DNA from: Alphaproteobacteria bacterium | GTDB taxonomy: Bacteria; Pseudomonadota; Alphaproteobacteria; TMED109 | Direction of reading: 5' to 3' | Assembly: GCA_022819905.1 (NCBI GenBank) | Contig: JAJEGJ010000020.1 | Coordinates: forward strand, 30,280 to 94,279 | DNA length: 64,000 nucleotides | Part shown: positions 27,297 through 35,968 of the stretch, one piece after another | Numbering within the stretch: position 1 is the first letter of the stretch | How the letters are laid out: each line of letters begins with the position of its first letter | Translations under genes and position numbers: made by a program | Notes under the pieces: generated by a model | Databases searched by the model: none | Told to the model about the DNA's origin: nothing | Seen by the model: only the letters and a program-made list of their open reading frames with translations

Positions 27297-29009
27297 TCAT
27301 GTCCCGATGGCCGCACTCTGCTCCTGGATGTGGTGATTCAGGATATGGTCATTTTCAGAGTAATCGACAGGGCAATCAATCAAATGTACTCCCGGGCTGG
27401 ACAAGCATGTCGAGAGCAGGGAGGCGAGTTCCTCGGTGCTCGCGACGCGATGTCCGGCGGCTCCGTAACTCTCCGCATAAACGCGAAAATCAGGATTTCC
27501 GTACTCGAGGCCCCAGTCCGAGAAGCCCATGTTCGCTTGTTTCCAGCGGATCATCCCGTAGGCACCGTCATTGAGGATCAGACAGGTCAGGTCCATTTTC
27601 AGGCGAACCGCGGTCTCGATTTCCTGCGAGTTCATCATGAACCCTCCATCGCCGCAGATGGCCAACACCTTGCGGTCGGGATGGACGAGGCGGGCGGCCA
27701 TGGCCGACGGTAGTCCTGCACCCATGGTCGCAAGGGCATTGTCGAGGAGCACGGTGTTCGGGCCGCGGGCGCGGTAGTTGCGGGCGAACCAGATCTTGTA
27801 CACCCCGTTGTCGAGACACACGATCCCGTCATCGGGCATGACGCTTCGGACGTCTCGCACCAGGCGCTGCGGATAGATTGGAAACCTGCTGTCGTCCTCG
27901 CCCTCGGCCATGCTGGCATCGTGGTGAGCCTTGATGGCACCCATGCGATCGAAATCCCAGGATGTTTCTTCAAGTTCCAGCAGCCGGCTGATTCGCCAGA
28001 TGGAATTGGCGATGTCACCCACGACTTCGATTTGCGGGAAATAGACAGGGTCCACCTCGGCGGACCGGAAGTTCACGTGGATGACGGCGGTGCCTCGGGC
28101 CACGCGAACCGGGTCGACATCCGACTGGTGCGGCCGTTCCTCGGGCCCCTCACCGCGGTGCATGAAGAACGGAGGTTTCTCGATCACGTCGTGGCCGACG
28201 TTGATCACCACGTCGGCGCTCTCGATCGCGCGATGCACGAAGTCGCCTGCCGACAGCGCCGCACATCCCATGAACAGAGGGTGAGCTTCGTCGATGACCC
28301 CCTTTCCGAGCTGCGTTGTGGCAAAGGGAATGCGAAACCGTTCGACCATCTCGGTCAACATGCGGCTGGTCAGCTTCCGGTTCCCTCCGGCACCGATCAC
28401 AATGATCGGAGATTTGGCGTTGGCGATCCGCTCCACGGCCGCCCGCACCGCCTTCTCTTCCGCGATCGGGCGACGCACGTAGGAGGCGGCGACCGGACGC
28501 TCCAGCGTGGGTTCGCCGGCGACATCCTCGGGCAGCTCGAGATGGACGGCGCCGGGCTTTTCCTCCTCGGCCTGTCGCAGAGCTTCACGGACACGGGTGG
28601 GAATGTTGTCGGCGGAAACGATTTGATGTGCGTACTTCGTGATCGGCTTCATCATCTCGACCACGTCGAGGATCTGGAACTGGCCTTGCTTCGAGCGCTT
28701 CACCGGTTTCTGGCCGGTGATCATCATCATGGGCATGCCGCCGAGGGTCGCGTACGCGGCGGCAGTGGTGAAATTCGTTGCCCCCGGCCCCAACGTTGAG
28801 AGACAGATCCCGGCCTTGCCGGTAAAGCGGCCATAGGTGGCCGCCATGAAGCCGGCCGCCTGTTCATGGCGAGTCAGCACCAGTTTGATCTTGCTGGATC
28901 GGGTCAAGGAGTCCAGGAAGTCCAGATTCTCTTCACCCGGGATTCCGAAGATCGTGTCGACACCTTCGGCCTCCAACGCGCTGACCAGCAGATCCGATGC
29001 CTTGCCCAT
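27297..29009 (-). CDS. Acetolactate synthase-like thiamine diphosphate enzyme
   Basis: Member of the family that condenses two pyruvates to acetolactate. The 570 residues include the catalytic Glu region VLTRHEQAAGFMA, the central domain VIGAGGNRKLTSRM and the ThDP motif GDGGFMMNSQEIETAVRL ending in ILND. It has no partner regulatory subunit nearby, which favours a catabolic AlsS type or another ThDP-dependent decarboxylase rather than IlvB. AGGAGA stands 7 bases before the ATG. It is divergent from pdxH. Confidence 0.85.
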   Translation of the reverse strand: MGKASDLLVSALEAEGVDTIFGIPGEENLDFLDSLTRSSKIKLVLTRHEQAAGFMAATYGRFTGKAGICLSTLGPGATNFTTAAAYATLGGMPMMMITGQKPVKRSKQGQFQILDVVEMMKPITKYAHQIVSADNIPTRVREALRQAEEEKPGAVHLELPEDVAGEPTLERPVAASYVRRPIAEEKAVRAAVERIANAKSPIIVIGAGGNRKLTSRMLTEMVERFRIPFATTQLGKGVIDEAHPLFMGCAALSAGDFVHRAIESADVVINVGHDVIEKPPFFMHRGEGPEERPHQSDVDPVRVARGTAVIHVNFRSAEVDPVYFPQIEVVGDIANSIWRISRLLELEETSWDFDRMGAIKAHHDASMAEGEDDSRFPIYPQRLVRDVRSVMPDDGIVCLDNGVYKIWFARNYRARGPNTVLLDNALATMGAGLPSAMAARLVHPDRKVLAICGDGGFMMNSQEIETAVRLKMDLTCLILNDGAYGMIRWKQANMGFSDWGLEYGNPDFRVYAESYGAAGHRVASTEELASLLSTCLSSPGVHLIDCPVDYSENDHILNHHIQEQSAAIGT

Positions 29010-29411
29010 GATGATTCTCCTGTACCGGTTGGTACATGGTTCTAGCGGTGAGACGGGCGGGAGCCTAGTTTCCGAAACAGCCGTCGGTTGCCCGAGACGG
29101 GGCCGTGTCGCGAAACACTGCAGACTCGTTGGCTGCGGCTGGTGTGACCGCTATCGCCGCGGGGAGCTTCTCGCGGTCCCCGGGCTGACGACGTAGGCCG
29201 GTGCGCTTGCCGCCGAAGGCGACCGAGCGGACCGGAGAGTCTCTGCCGCCTACGGTGTCGTCGACCGGCGGGCCTAGCGGCGCCTTCGCGGCCCCGGTCC
29301 GCGGAACCGACGGCTTGATCCGCCGGCCGCGGGGCCGCAGTTTGAAATCTGCCTGAGGACGTTCTCTCGGGCGCCAGCTACCTACGCGCCGACCGGCGTA
29401 CCGGGGAACAC
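29010..29411. other. Divergent non-coding region between the acetolactate-synthase-like gene and pdxH
   Basis: About 400 bases without a supportable gene. It should hold the promoters of both flanking genes. It is very GC-rich, with several short reverse-complementary GC blocks between 29200 and 29335, but these are in the wrong order to nest into one hairpin. No riboswitch, tRNA or operator was recognised. Confidence 0.5.
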
Positions 29412-30023
29412 ATGGAAGATAGACCGATTACACCATTGCCAGTGGTCGAAGACCCGATCGAGCTGCTGCAATCCTGGCGTGCCGACGCCGAAAGAGAAGA
29501 GACACAGGGCCCGTCGGCCGCATGCCTCGCGACCGTGGGAGAGAACGGCGCGCCGGCAGCGCGAATGGTGCTGGTCAAGGCAATCGACGCAAGTGGCCTG
29601 GTGTTCTACACGAACACCGAAAGCCGGAAAGGCAAGGAGCTCAAGGGAAACCCGAACGCCGCGCTGGTCATCCACTGGCCGGTGCTGGGCCGGCAGGTAA
29701 GGGTCGAAGGCGCGGCGGTGCCTGTGAGCGATGAAGAAGCTGATCGCTATTTTGCGTCCCGACCTCGCGGGAGTCAGATCAGCGCGTGGGCAAGTGCGCA
29801 ATCGAGCGTGCTGGCAGGCGGGCTGGAAGAATTGAGCCGACAGTTCGAGGAGACCGCGGAGCAATTCTCAGGCAGGCCCGTGGACCGTCCCTCCCACTGG
29901 ACGGGGTATCGAATCGCGGTGGCTCGGATTGAGTTTTGGCGCCATCGTGACGATCGCCTGCACGAACGCCTGCGGTACGTGCGAGCCGGGGAGGGGTGGC
30001 GGCACGAGCGGCTGGCCCCCTAG
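29412..30023 (+). CDS. pdxH: Pyridoxamine 5'-phosphate oxidase
   Basis: FMN enzyme making pyridoxal 5'-phosphate. The 203 residues show the family segments RMVLVKAIDASGLVFYTNTES, GKELKGNPNAALVIHWPVL, then RQVRVEGAAVPVSDEEAD, ASAQSS and the C-terminal WTGYRIAVARIEFW with RLHERLRY, the substrate-binding Arg-x-His. Length is normal. GGGGA precedes the ATG. It stands alone, divergent from the ThDP enzyme gene. Confidence 0.95.
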   Translation: MEDRPITPLPVVEDPIELLQSWRADAEREETQGPSAACLATVGENGAPAARMVLVKAIDASGLVFYTNTESRKGKELKGNPNAALVIHWPVLGRQVRVEGAAVPVSDEEADRYFASRPRGSQISAWASAQSSVLAGGLEELSRQFEETAEQFSGRPVDRPSHWTGYRIAVARIEFWRHRDDRLHERLRYVRAGEGWRHERLAP

Positions 30024-30208
30024 GCAGGGACGGCTGCAATCGGGTGGGCAAGGAGCGGGCTCAGTTACGGGAGTGGCGGGAAGAGGCTGGAGCGCCGCGT
30101 CGCGCACGTGCGCCGCGGGATCCGTTCCGTTGCGTCAGGACGGTTCCTGGACCGTAGACAGGTCGCACATCCGGTCGGAGCAGGAGGGGGGCACTGGGGA
30201 GTGCACAT

Positions 30209-30826
30209 TCATTGGCGGTTCCCGGCTGCAAGCGGTGGTGGTCGCCTGCCTTCGGTCCGGGCCCGCTCGAGCCAATCCAGGCCCTCGTCGTAGCAGCCCT
30301 TGAGCAGCTCGGACCGATCGGCTCCGGTTCCCCCGTACTTTGGGATGAACAGCTTGAATTGCTCGATGTAGCGGCGTGCGGCGTCCAGGACTTCCTCGCC
30401 CCGGACGGTGTGGGAGAGCTCATGGGCACTCCAGCAGTCCACGAGAAGCTCGTCGCCCGACTGCAAAGCGATATGCCCATACTCGTGCAGGAAGAAGAAC
30501 TTTGACGCGCTCGGGTAGCGTCGTTCGATGGCCACGACGCGTTGCAGGCAGTAGTAGATCCGGCCTTGGGCTTCGGCGATTGCGATCCCGCCGCCAGTCC
30601 GGGCGCAGTTGGGGATCAGGTGAGCTTCAGGGACGGCGATGCGCCCACCCGAATCTCCGTCGTCCGCCAGTGCTTCTCCCGGGCCGCGTGCCAGTACTGC
30701 AGCGAGCGCCAGGAGGATCACCGCCGCCAGCCTCAGGCTGCGCTCCGCGAGGGCGTCGACGCCGAGGCGCGAACTTCGTGCACGAGTCCGTGCGAACGCG
30801 GCATCCCACTGGCCTGCAAGCGCCAT
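30209..30826 (-). CDS. Putative secreted zinc metallopeptidase-like protein (HEYGH)
   Basis: Not assigned to a named family. The 205 residues have an Arg-rich N-terminus, a hydrophobic segment at about 32-47 fitting a signal peptide or anchor, then an exported domain with a zincin motif at His114-Glu115-x-x-His118 (FFLHEYGHIAL) and an acidic residue Asp130 in LLVDCWSAHE, 12 residues on, a plausible third metal ligand. Cysteines are at CART, YYCLQ, DCW and KGCYD. The ATG at 30826 is preferred; another at 30889 is in frame. It is followed downstream by the pdxH gene convergently, and lies after a MaoC-type gene. Confidence 0.72.
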   Translation of the reverse strand: MALAGQWDAAFARTRARSSRLGVDALAERSLRLAAVILLALAAVLARGPGEALADDGDSGGRIAVPEAHLIPNCARTGGGIAIAEAQGRIYYCLQRVVAIERRYPSASKFFFLHEYGHIALQSGDELLVDCWSAHELSHTVRGEEVLDAARRYIEQFKLFIPKYGGTGADRSELLKGCYDEGLDWLERARTEGRRPPPLAAGNRQ

Positions 30827-30995
30827 TCGCGTTTTCCGGGGACCAGCAAGGGATAATCCTGACCGCCTGGCTGGTCGTGAGGGGTTCATGCGATGTACCG
30901 TCCGGCATCTCCTGCCCGACGCAATTGTTCCCTGTGCCCCCGCGCCATCCCTGCGGTACTTGGTCTTGTCATCCGGCTGACCGGCTGAGGATCGG

Positions 30996-31451
30996 TCATG
31001 CCGGGTAATGGACGGCGATCCCTTCCACGATGCAGGCGGGCCGCTCTGCCCCGTCGATTTCCACAGTGGATCGATTCTCCACCTTGACTCCGCCCTTGAA
31101 GTCTTCCACACGCAGGATTTCCAAGCGGCTCCGAATCTTGTCACCCGGTCGAACCGGCGTGAGAAACCGCAGGCGGTTGGCGCCGTAGTTGATGGTGCGG
31201 GCGATTCCCTCGACCTTGAGGATCTCTGACGTGAAGTAACTGATCAGCGATAGCGTCAGGAACCCATGCGCAATCGTCGTCCCGAATGGACCCGATTCCG
31301 CCCGTTCGGTATCGACGTGGATCCATTGGTAGTCAGCAGTTGCTTCGGCAAATCGGTCGATGCGGTCCTGGTCCATTTCCAGCCATTGGCTGGTTCCGAT
31401 CTCTTTCCCTGCAAAGCGGGGTAAATCTGCAAGCGCAATAACAGTCGGCAT
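30996..31451 (-). CDS. MaoC-family (R)-enoyl-CoA hydratase-like protein
   Basis: Hot-dog-fold protein of 151 residues. The hydratase 2 motif is present: FAEATADYQWIHVD supplies the Asp and His, followed by FGTTIAHGFLTLSL. These are the catalytic residues of (R)-specific enoyl-CoA hydratases of the NodN/MaoC type. The acyl substrate is unknown. The ATG at 31451 gives the full N-terminus. It is divergent from msrB across 350 bases. Confidence 0.9.
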   Translation of the reverse strand: MPTVIALADLPRFAGKEIGTSQWLEMDQDRIDRFAEATADYQWIHVDTERAESGPFGTTIAHGFLTLSLISYFTSEILKVEGIARTINYGANRLRFLTPVRPGDKIRSRLEILRVEDFKGGVKVENRSTVEIDGAERPACIVEGIAVHYPA

Positions 31452-31801
31452 CGTGGCTTTGCTCCGAAGCTTGATTGGCGGTGACGCGAGGTGGGTTGAT
31501 CTGACTTCGTGTCGCGGTCACAGGCGAACCCCGGTCACGCGGACTTGGGCCACCTCCCGTCGTTCGCGAATCCTAGCAGCACACTTGTCATGGCGGCGGG
31601 CCGTGTCCGATACGGCGTGCGAAGGTTAGGGTGGCCTGGGTGCCGATGATGTCGACCGCCCTTGCCGACCCGATCCGATTACCCAAGCAGGCGAAATGGC
31701 ATGGCAGGTGCAGGTTTCAGGCTCTTCCTTCCGCCCTGAAACCAGAGGCGCGCCTTTCACTCTCAAGCGGGTATAGTGCTGCTGTTGCAGGAGCTTGGCG
31801 C
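31452..31801. promoter_or_regulatory. Divergent intergenic region between maoC-like gene and msrB
   Basis: A 350-base gap expected to hold both promoters. Near msrB, TATAGT at 31772-31777 resembles a -10 element, but no -35 box stands at the proper spacing. AGGAG at 31789-31793 is the ribosome binding site of msrB, 8 bases before its ATG. Nothing else was recognised, and the open frames crossing the gap are not conserved. Confidence 0.4.
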
Positions 31802-32233
31802 ATGGACCACGACTGGAAGGACGTAGCCGATCGGGATGCGTACTGGCACGAGCGGTTGTCGCCCGAGGCGTACGCCATTACCCGCATGGCCGCGACCGAG
31901 CGTGCATTCAGCGGGCGTTATTGCGATGAGAAACGCCCGGGCACGTATGTTTGCGTTTGCTGCGGAACGTCGTTGTTCGCCTCAGATGCGAAGTTTGACT
32001 CCGGGACGGGATGGCCGAGCTTCACGGGACCTCTTGCCGAGACTTGTGTGACGGAACGTACGGACACGAGCTTCGGAATGATCCGAACCGAAGTGCTGTG
32101 CCAGGCATGCGATGCGCACCTCGGCCACGTCTTTCCCGATGGCCCTCCGCCTACCGGACAGCGTTATTGCCTGAATTCCGCCGCACTGGTACTGCACCCC
32201 TCAGACGGAACGCCGCCTGATCAGCCGAGCTGA
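31802..32233 (+). CDS. msrB: Peptide-methionine (R)-S-oxide reductase MsrB
   Basis: Repairs methionine-R-sulfoxide in proteins. The 143 residues have two zinc-binding pairs (VCVCCGT and CQACDAH), the GTGWPSF motif, and the catalytic cysteine in QRYCLNSAALVL. There is no signal peptide, so it should be cytosolic. The start at 31802 has an AGGAG 8 bases upstream; the open frame upstream lacks conservation. A sugar oxidoreductase gene follows after 24 bases. Confidence 0.95.
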   Translation: MDHDWKDVADRDAYWHERLSPEAYAITRMAATERAFSGRYCDEKRPGTYVCVCCGTSLFASDAKFDSGTGWPSFTGPLAETCVTERTDTSFGMIRTEVLCQACDAHLGHVFPDGPPPTGQRYCLNSAALVLHPSDGTPPDQPS

Positions 32234-32257
32234 TTCAGCAGGCCTGCCCCCAAAGAG

Positions 32258-33247
32258 TTGCCGTTGGCGTTGAGTGACACGCGGGTTCGCGTGGGTGTCG
32301 TGGGAACCGGCCGCTGGGGCCGGAACCTGGCGCGGAACTTTCACGGGATCGGGTGCCTGGCGGGGTTGTGCGATTCGGCCTCGGAAGCACTTCGTACAGC
32401 TGCGCTCGGGTGTCCGTCGGTGCCCGGCCATGGCGATGCGAAAGAGCTCATCAATTCCGGGGATGTCGATGCAGTTGCCATCGCGACACCGGCCGGCACC
32501 CATCACGACATCGCCGCATCGGCTCTGGCTGCGGGCCTGCACGTGTTCGTCGAAAAACCGATGACCACCGACCTTGCCGCTGCGAAGGCGCTGGTGGCCG
32601 ATGCGAGCTGTTCAGGATTGCAGCTGGTGACAGGACACTTGCTGCATTACCACCCGGCATTTCAGTCGTTGCTGTCGCTGGTGCGCAGCAACCGCCTCGG
32701 GGCGCTGCACAGCATCGTGACCAGCAGACTCGTCCCGGGGCCAGCGGTCCCGCGGGAACATGTCCTGTGGGAGTTCGCTCCACATGATGTTGCGATGATC
32801 CTCGCATGTGCCGGCGCGCTGCCGTCATCGGTTCGCTGCTCCGGCCCCGATCCCTATTCGGGTGGCTCGGCCGCCGCGGAATGCTCAATCGAGCTTTGCT
32901 TCAGGACCGGTCTCAGGACTCGGACAACCGTTTCCTGGCGCAGCGATTCGAAGGTGCAGCGCTTCGAGGTGCAAGGCGAAACCGGTTCGGCGGTATTTGA
33001 CGACGTGGCGCCCGCGGAAACGAAGTTGAGGCTGACAGCTGCCGGTCAGCCCCCGCGTGCGATACGCTTTCCCTCGCAGGAGCCCCTGGCTGCCGAATGC
33101 ATCGCTTTCGTGGAAGCTGTCAAGACCGGTGTGGCCCCACTGAGCGGAGCATCCGAAGGACTACGTGTGATGACCGTCCTGGATGCCTGTTTCCGCTCGC
33201 TTAACGAGGAACGGACGGTGCTGCTGCAGACACCGGAAAACGGATGA
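32258..33247 (+). CDS. Gfo/Idh/MocA-family NAD(P)-dependent oxidoreductase (nucleotide-sugar type)
   Basis: The 329 residues have the Rossmann motif VGVVGTGRWGRNLARNF, the family VFVEKPMTTD with the catalytic Lys, and LWEFAPHDVAMIL, a segment seen in WlbA-like UDP-sugar 3-dehydrogenases. The start is TTG at 32258 after AAAGAG; TTG at 32264 or 32270 is equally possible. It overlaps the aminotransferase gene by 4 bases (ATGA). The pair matches the usual oxidation/transamination couple that makes 3-amino sugars (WbpB/WbpE or GnnA/GnnB), but the substrate is inference. Confidence 0.85.
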   Translation: MPLALSDTRVRVGVVGTGRWGRNLARNFHGIGCLAGLCDSASEALRTAALGCPSVPGHGDAKELINSGDVDAVAIATPAGTHHDIAASALAAGLHVFVEKPMTTDLAAAKALVADASCSGLQLVTGHLLHYHPAFQSLLSLVRSNRLGALHSIVTSRLVPGPAVPREHVLWEFAPHDVAMILACAGALPSSVRCSGPDPYSGGSAAAECSIELCFRTGLRTRTTVSWRSDSKVQRFEVQGETGSAVFDDVAPAETKLRLTAAGQPPRAIRFPSQEPLAAECIAFVEAVKTGVAPLSGASEGLRVMTVLDACFRSLNEERTVLLQTPENG

Positions 33248-34410
33248 TGGGCCGGTCTTCGCCACAGCCCCCTGTAAGTCTACTTGACCCCGTAGGGCAG
33301 TACCAACGACTGCAGCCGGTGATCGACGCGCGGATCGCGACGGTCCTGGGGCACGGCCGTTTCGTCAACGGGCCCGAGGTTGCGGAACTTGAAACCGCGC
33401 TCGCCGCCCAGTCAGGCGCAAAGCATGTCGTTGCAGTTGCCAATGGCACGGACGCGTTGAACATCGCGTTGCGCACGGAACAAATCGGTCCTGGTGATGC
33501 GGTATTCGTCCCGGCGTTCAGTTTCGTGGCGACTGGCGGTGCCGTTGCGCTGAACGGCGCGACCCCGATCTTTGTCGACATTGATCCTCGGACATTCGTG
33601 ATGGATCCGGCGGTACTGGCCGACACGATCCGCCACGTGCGCTCGGCAGGGGATCTCGCCCCTCGCGCCGTGATGCCGGTTGACCTCTTCGGGCTGCCGG
33701 CTGACTACGGGCGCCTGGAACCGCTGTGCCGGGAGGAGGACCTCTTTCTGTTGGTCGATGGCGCGCAGAGCTTTGGCGCCAGCCAGCACGGTCGCCGGGT
33801 GGGAGCGTTTGGGGACGCCACGATCACGAGTTTCTTTCCCAGCAAACCGCTGGGCGCATGGGGCGACGGTGGCGCCATGTTCACCGACGATCGGGCACGC
33901 ATGGAGCAGTGGCGAGTCGTGTGCGCGCACGGAACTTCGGGGGACCCTTACGACGCCCAGCGGATCGGCACCAATTCCCGGCTCGACACGCTGCAGGCGG
34001 CGGTGCTCCTAGCCAAACTTCCCGGCTACCAGGATGAAATCGCACGGCGAAACACGATCGCCTATACCTATACGGAGGCACTGCGCGATCTCGCGGAGAC
34101 CCCCGTAGTCCCCGATGGCAATGTCAGTGTCTGGGCCCAGTATTCCCTGCTGGTGGACCGCCGGGATGCTGTCCGGGCAACGCTCGCCGAACGGGGGATC
34201 CCGACCCGCGTGTACTACCCGCGCACCCTGCCTGCCCAGGCGGCATTTCGCGGTTCCGCCAGATTGGGTCTTCCCTGTCCGGTAGCGGAAGAAATCACGA
34301 CCCGTGTCGTCAATCTTCCCATGCACTCCGAGCTCGACGATTCAATGGTCGCGAGAGTCATCACCGCGCTTCGCGATGTTCTTCGGCACCGGCCGGGCAA
34401 ACAGCGCTAG
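33244..34410 (+). CDS. DegT/DnrJ/EryC1/StrS-family sugar aminotransferase
   Basis: PLP-dependent transaminase of 388 residues acting on keto sugars. The motifs are GHGRFVNGPEVAELE, VANGTDALNIALR, PVDLFGLPADYG, and the PLP Lys in TSFFPSKPLGAWGDGG; RIGTNSRLDTLQAAVL completes the family signature. The closest known roles are those of WbpE/GnnB-type enzymes making UDP-3-amino sugars. The ATG overlaps the stop of the oxidoreductase. It converges on a secreted-protein gene with a 4-base overlap at the 3' ends. No acetyltransferase or glycosyltransferase is adjacent. Confidence 0.92.
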   Translation: MMGRSSPQPPVSLLDPVGQYQRLQPVIDARIATVLGHGRFVNGPEVAELETALAAQSGAKHVVAVANGTDALNIALRTEQIGPGDAVFVPAFSFVATGGAVALNGATPIFVDIDPRTFVMDPAVLADTIRHVRSAGDLAPRAVMPVDLFGLPADYGRLEPLCREEDLFLLVDGAQSFGASQHGRRVGAFGDATITSFFPSKPLGAWGDGGAMFTDDRARMEQWRVVCAHGTSGDPYDAQRIGTNSRLDTLQAAVLLAKLPGYQDEIARRNTIAYTYTEALRDLAETPVVPDGNVSVWAQYSLLVDRRDAVRATLAERGIPTRVYYPRTLPAQAAFRGSARLGLPCPVAEEITTRVVNLPMHSELDDSMVARVITALRDVLRHRPGKQR

Positions 34411-34877
34411 CGAAGGAGGGGATCCGTGTCCTGACGCATGACGGCCGAATCACCGACCTTGAGCTCGATTTGGCCGGCGCAACCTCCTTCGCAGCCGTAT
34501 GCGCTCACGCGAACGCAGTACTCTCCCTTATCTCCGGAAGTGTGAAGGAACAGGGGAAAGTTGAACTTGAGTTCCGACGCTTCTCCGGAGAATCCTGCTG
34601 GTTCCTCGATGAATCGCCGCGGAGACTTCCCACATTCCGCGGCATCAATGGCAATCGAGAACGAGAGCGTGGTCCCTGCGGCAGGCGCCAGGCGTTGCAG
34701 CAGCAGCGCAACGTTGTAGACCCCCAGGTCGGATGCCGCTTCCCCACCGCCCTGTATCTGAAGCTCGCAGACAGGGTCCCCCGCCGTATCCGCAGTGCAG
34801 GCCACTTCCTGGGCCAGAGCGGATGGCCCGGCCAGCAGCGTGATGAGCAGCGTCGCGTCGCGGATGCCGCGGATCAC
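34407..34877 (-). CDS. Hypothetical secreted cysteine-containing protein
   Basis: Unrecognised. The 156 residues have a signal peptide (VIRGIRDATLLITLLAGPSALA) and a mature part with cysteines in VACTADTAGDPVCELQ, AECGKSP, EYCVRVSAYGCEGGCAG, fitting a disulfide-stabilised periplasmic domain. The GTG at 34877 overlaps the upstream stop as GTGA, which decides the start over the longer frame to 34952. It is therefore coupled to the Ldh-family dehydrogenase gene. No function can be given. Confidence 0.75.
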   Translation of the reverse strand: MIRGIRDATLLITLLAGPSALAQEVACTADTAGDPVCELQIQGGGEAASDLGVYNVALLLQRLAPAAGTTLSFSIAIDAAECGKSPRRFIEEPAGFSGEASELKFNFPLFLHTSGDKGEYCVRVSAYGCEGGCAGQIELKVGDSAVMRQDTDPLLR

Positions 34878-35968
34878 GAGGCGATGGCTTCCGAAACGAG
34901 CGCAGGCGCGCGTACGCCGTAGCCGTCGCCCGCGGCGCAAATGGATTCCCACGTCGTGTCGGTCAGTGGTATCCCGTTGGCCAGCCGGTCGGCACGGGAC
35001 CGGTTCTCTGGCTCTCCTGGGATCATGACACGCTCCGTCCCATCAAGCGGGCGCGCGGTCCGGAAGAAAGCGAGGTAACGCTCCATCTCCGCGGCGAATT
35101 CGTTTTCGGACCCAAGCACATCCGGACGGAAGTAGAAGGACAGCATGCCGTTGGCGAGATTGGATTGCTCGGGGGTTGCGCAGCCCGAGCCGGTGAGGGC
35201 ACCCGCCAGTACCTCGCAGAGGAACGCCAGACCCGATCCCTTGTGCTCGCCCATGGCCCGGATGGCACCTCCGCCGCCGCGCATATCGTTGGGATTCGCC
35301 CCTGTCCCGACACCGTAAATTAGCTCAGGATTGGTCGAGAACTCCCCCTCAGAGGAGATCAGAGCGCCGTCCGGCAGTGGCTTGCCGCCCTGATGAGCCA
35401 CCAGGACCTTGCCTTCCGCCACCACCGATGTCGCAAAGTCCAGGATGAGCGGCTCCTCGCCGGGGATGGGAACGCCGGCAGCGAAGGGATTGGTCGAGAA
35501 TCTGCGATCGGGTGACCCGTAGGGTGCGACCAGCAGGCCGAGGCCGGACGTGTTGACGAAATGAATCGAGGCGATTCCCGCGTCGGCCGCCCGCTCCGGC
35601 CAGTCGCCGATACGCCCCAGGTGTCCTGAATTTCGGATTGCCACGATGGAAAGACCGTGTTCTTTGGCCTTCCTAATGCCAATGTCGGCGCAGAACGGTC
35701 CGACCGACTGCCCGAAGCCGAAACAACCGTCAACCACCGCGTGCGTGGGACCTTCGCTCACCACGTCGGGTTGCACACCCGCCTTGACCGACCCGATTTC
35801 CATCCAGGAGAGGTACCGCGGAACCCGAATCACACCGTGACTGTCATGCCCCGCCAGATTGGCTCGGACGAGGTAGAACGCGATCCGGCCGGACTCATCT
35901 TCAGGACAACCTGCGCCTTTGAAGATCTCGGCAACATAAGTTTCAAGCAATTGGGCAGGGATACGCAT
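34874..35968 (-). CDS. Ldh-family (type 2 malate/L-lactate) NAD(P)-dependent dehydrogenase
   Basis: The 364 residues belong to the Ldh_2 fold, unrelated to classical MDH. The motifs are YLVRANLAGHDSHGVIRVPRY with the catalytic His, AIRNSGHLGRIGDW, and FVNTSGLGLLVAPYGSPDRRFSTNP; DFATSVVAEGKV and GEHKGSGLAFLCEVLAGALTGS follow. Substrates in this family range from malate and lactate to sulfolactate, ureidoglycolate and diketogulonate, so none is assigned. AGGAG sits 8 bases before the ATG at 35968; the open frame extends upstream without conservation. Confidence 0.9.
   Translation of the reverse strand: MRIPAQLLETYVAEIFKGAGCPEDESGRIAFYLVRANLAGHDSHGVIRVPRYLSWMEIGSVKAGVQPDVVSEGPTHAVVDGCFGFGQSVGPFCADIGIRKAKEHGLSIVAIRNSGHLGRIGDWPERAADAGIASIHFVNTSGLGLLVAPYGSPDRRFSTNPFAAGVPIPGEEPLILDFATSVVAEGKVLVAHQGGKPLPDGALISSEGEFSTNPELIYGVGTGANPNDMRGGGGAIRAMGEHKGSGLAFLCEVLAGALTGSGCATPEQSNLANGMLSFYFRPDVLGSENEFAAEMERYLAFFRTARPLDGTERVMIPGEPENRSRADRLANGIPLTDTTWESICAAGDGYGVRAPALVSEAIAS

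Noticed and set aside
29190..29340. Large hairpin or riboswitch upstream of pdxH
   Set aside because: Several complementary GC blocks exist, but their order does not allow nested pairing and no known riboswitch core was seen.
31755..31777. Sigma-70 promoter of msrB
   Set aside because: TATAGT resembles a -10 box, but the nearest -35-like TTTCAC is only 11 bases away. It is mentioned only as part of the intergenic region.
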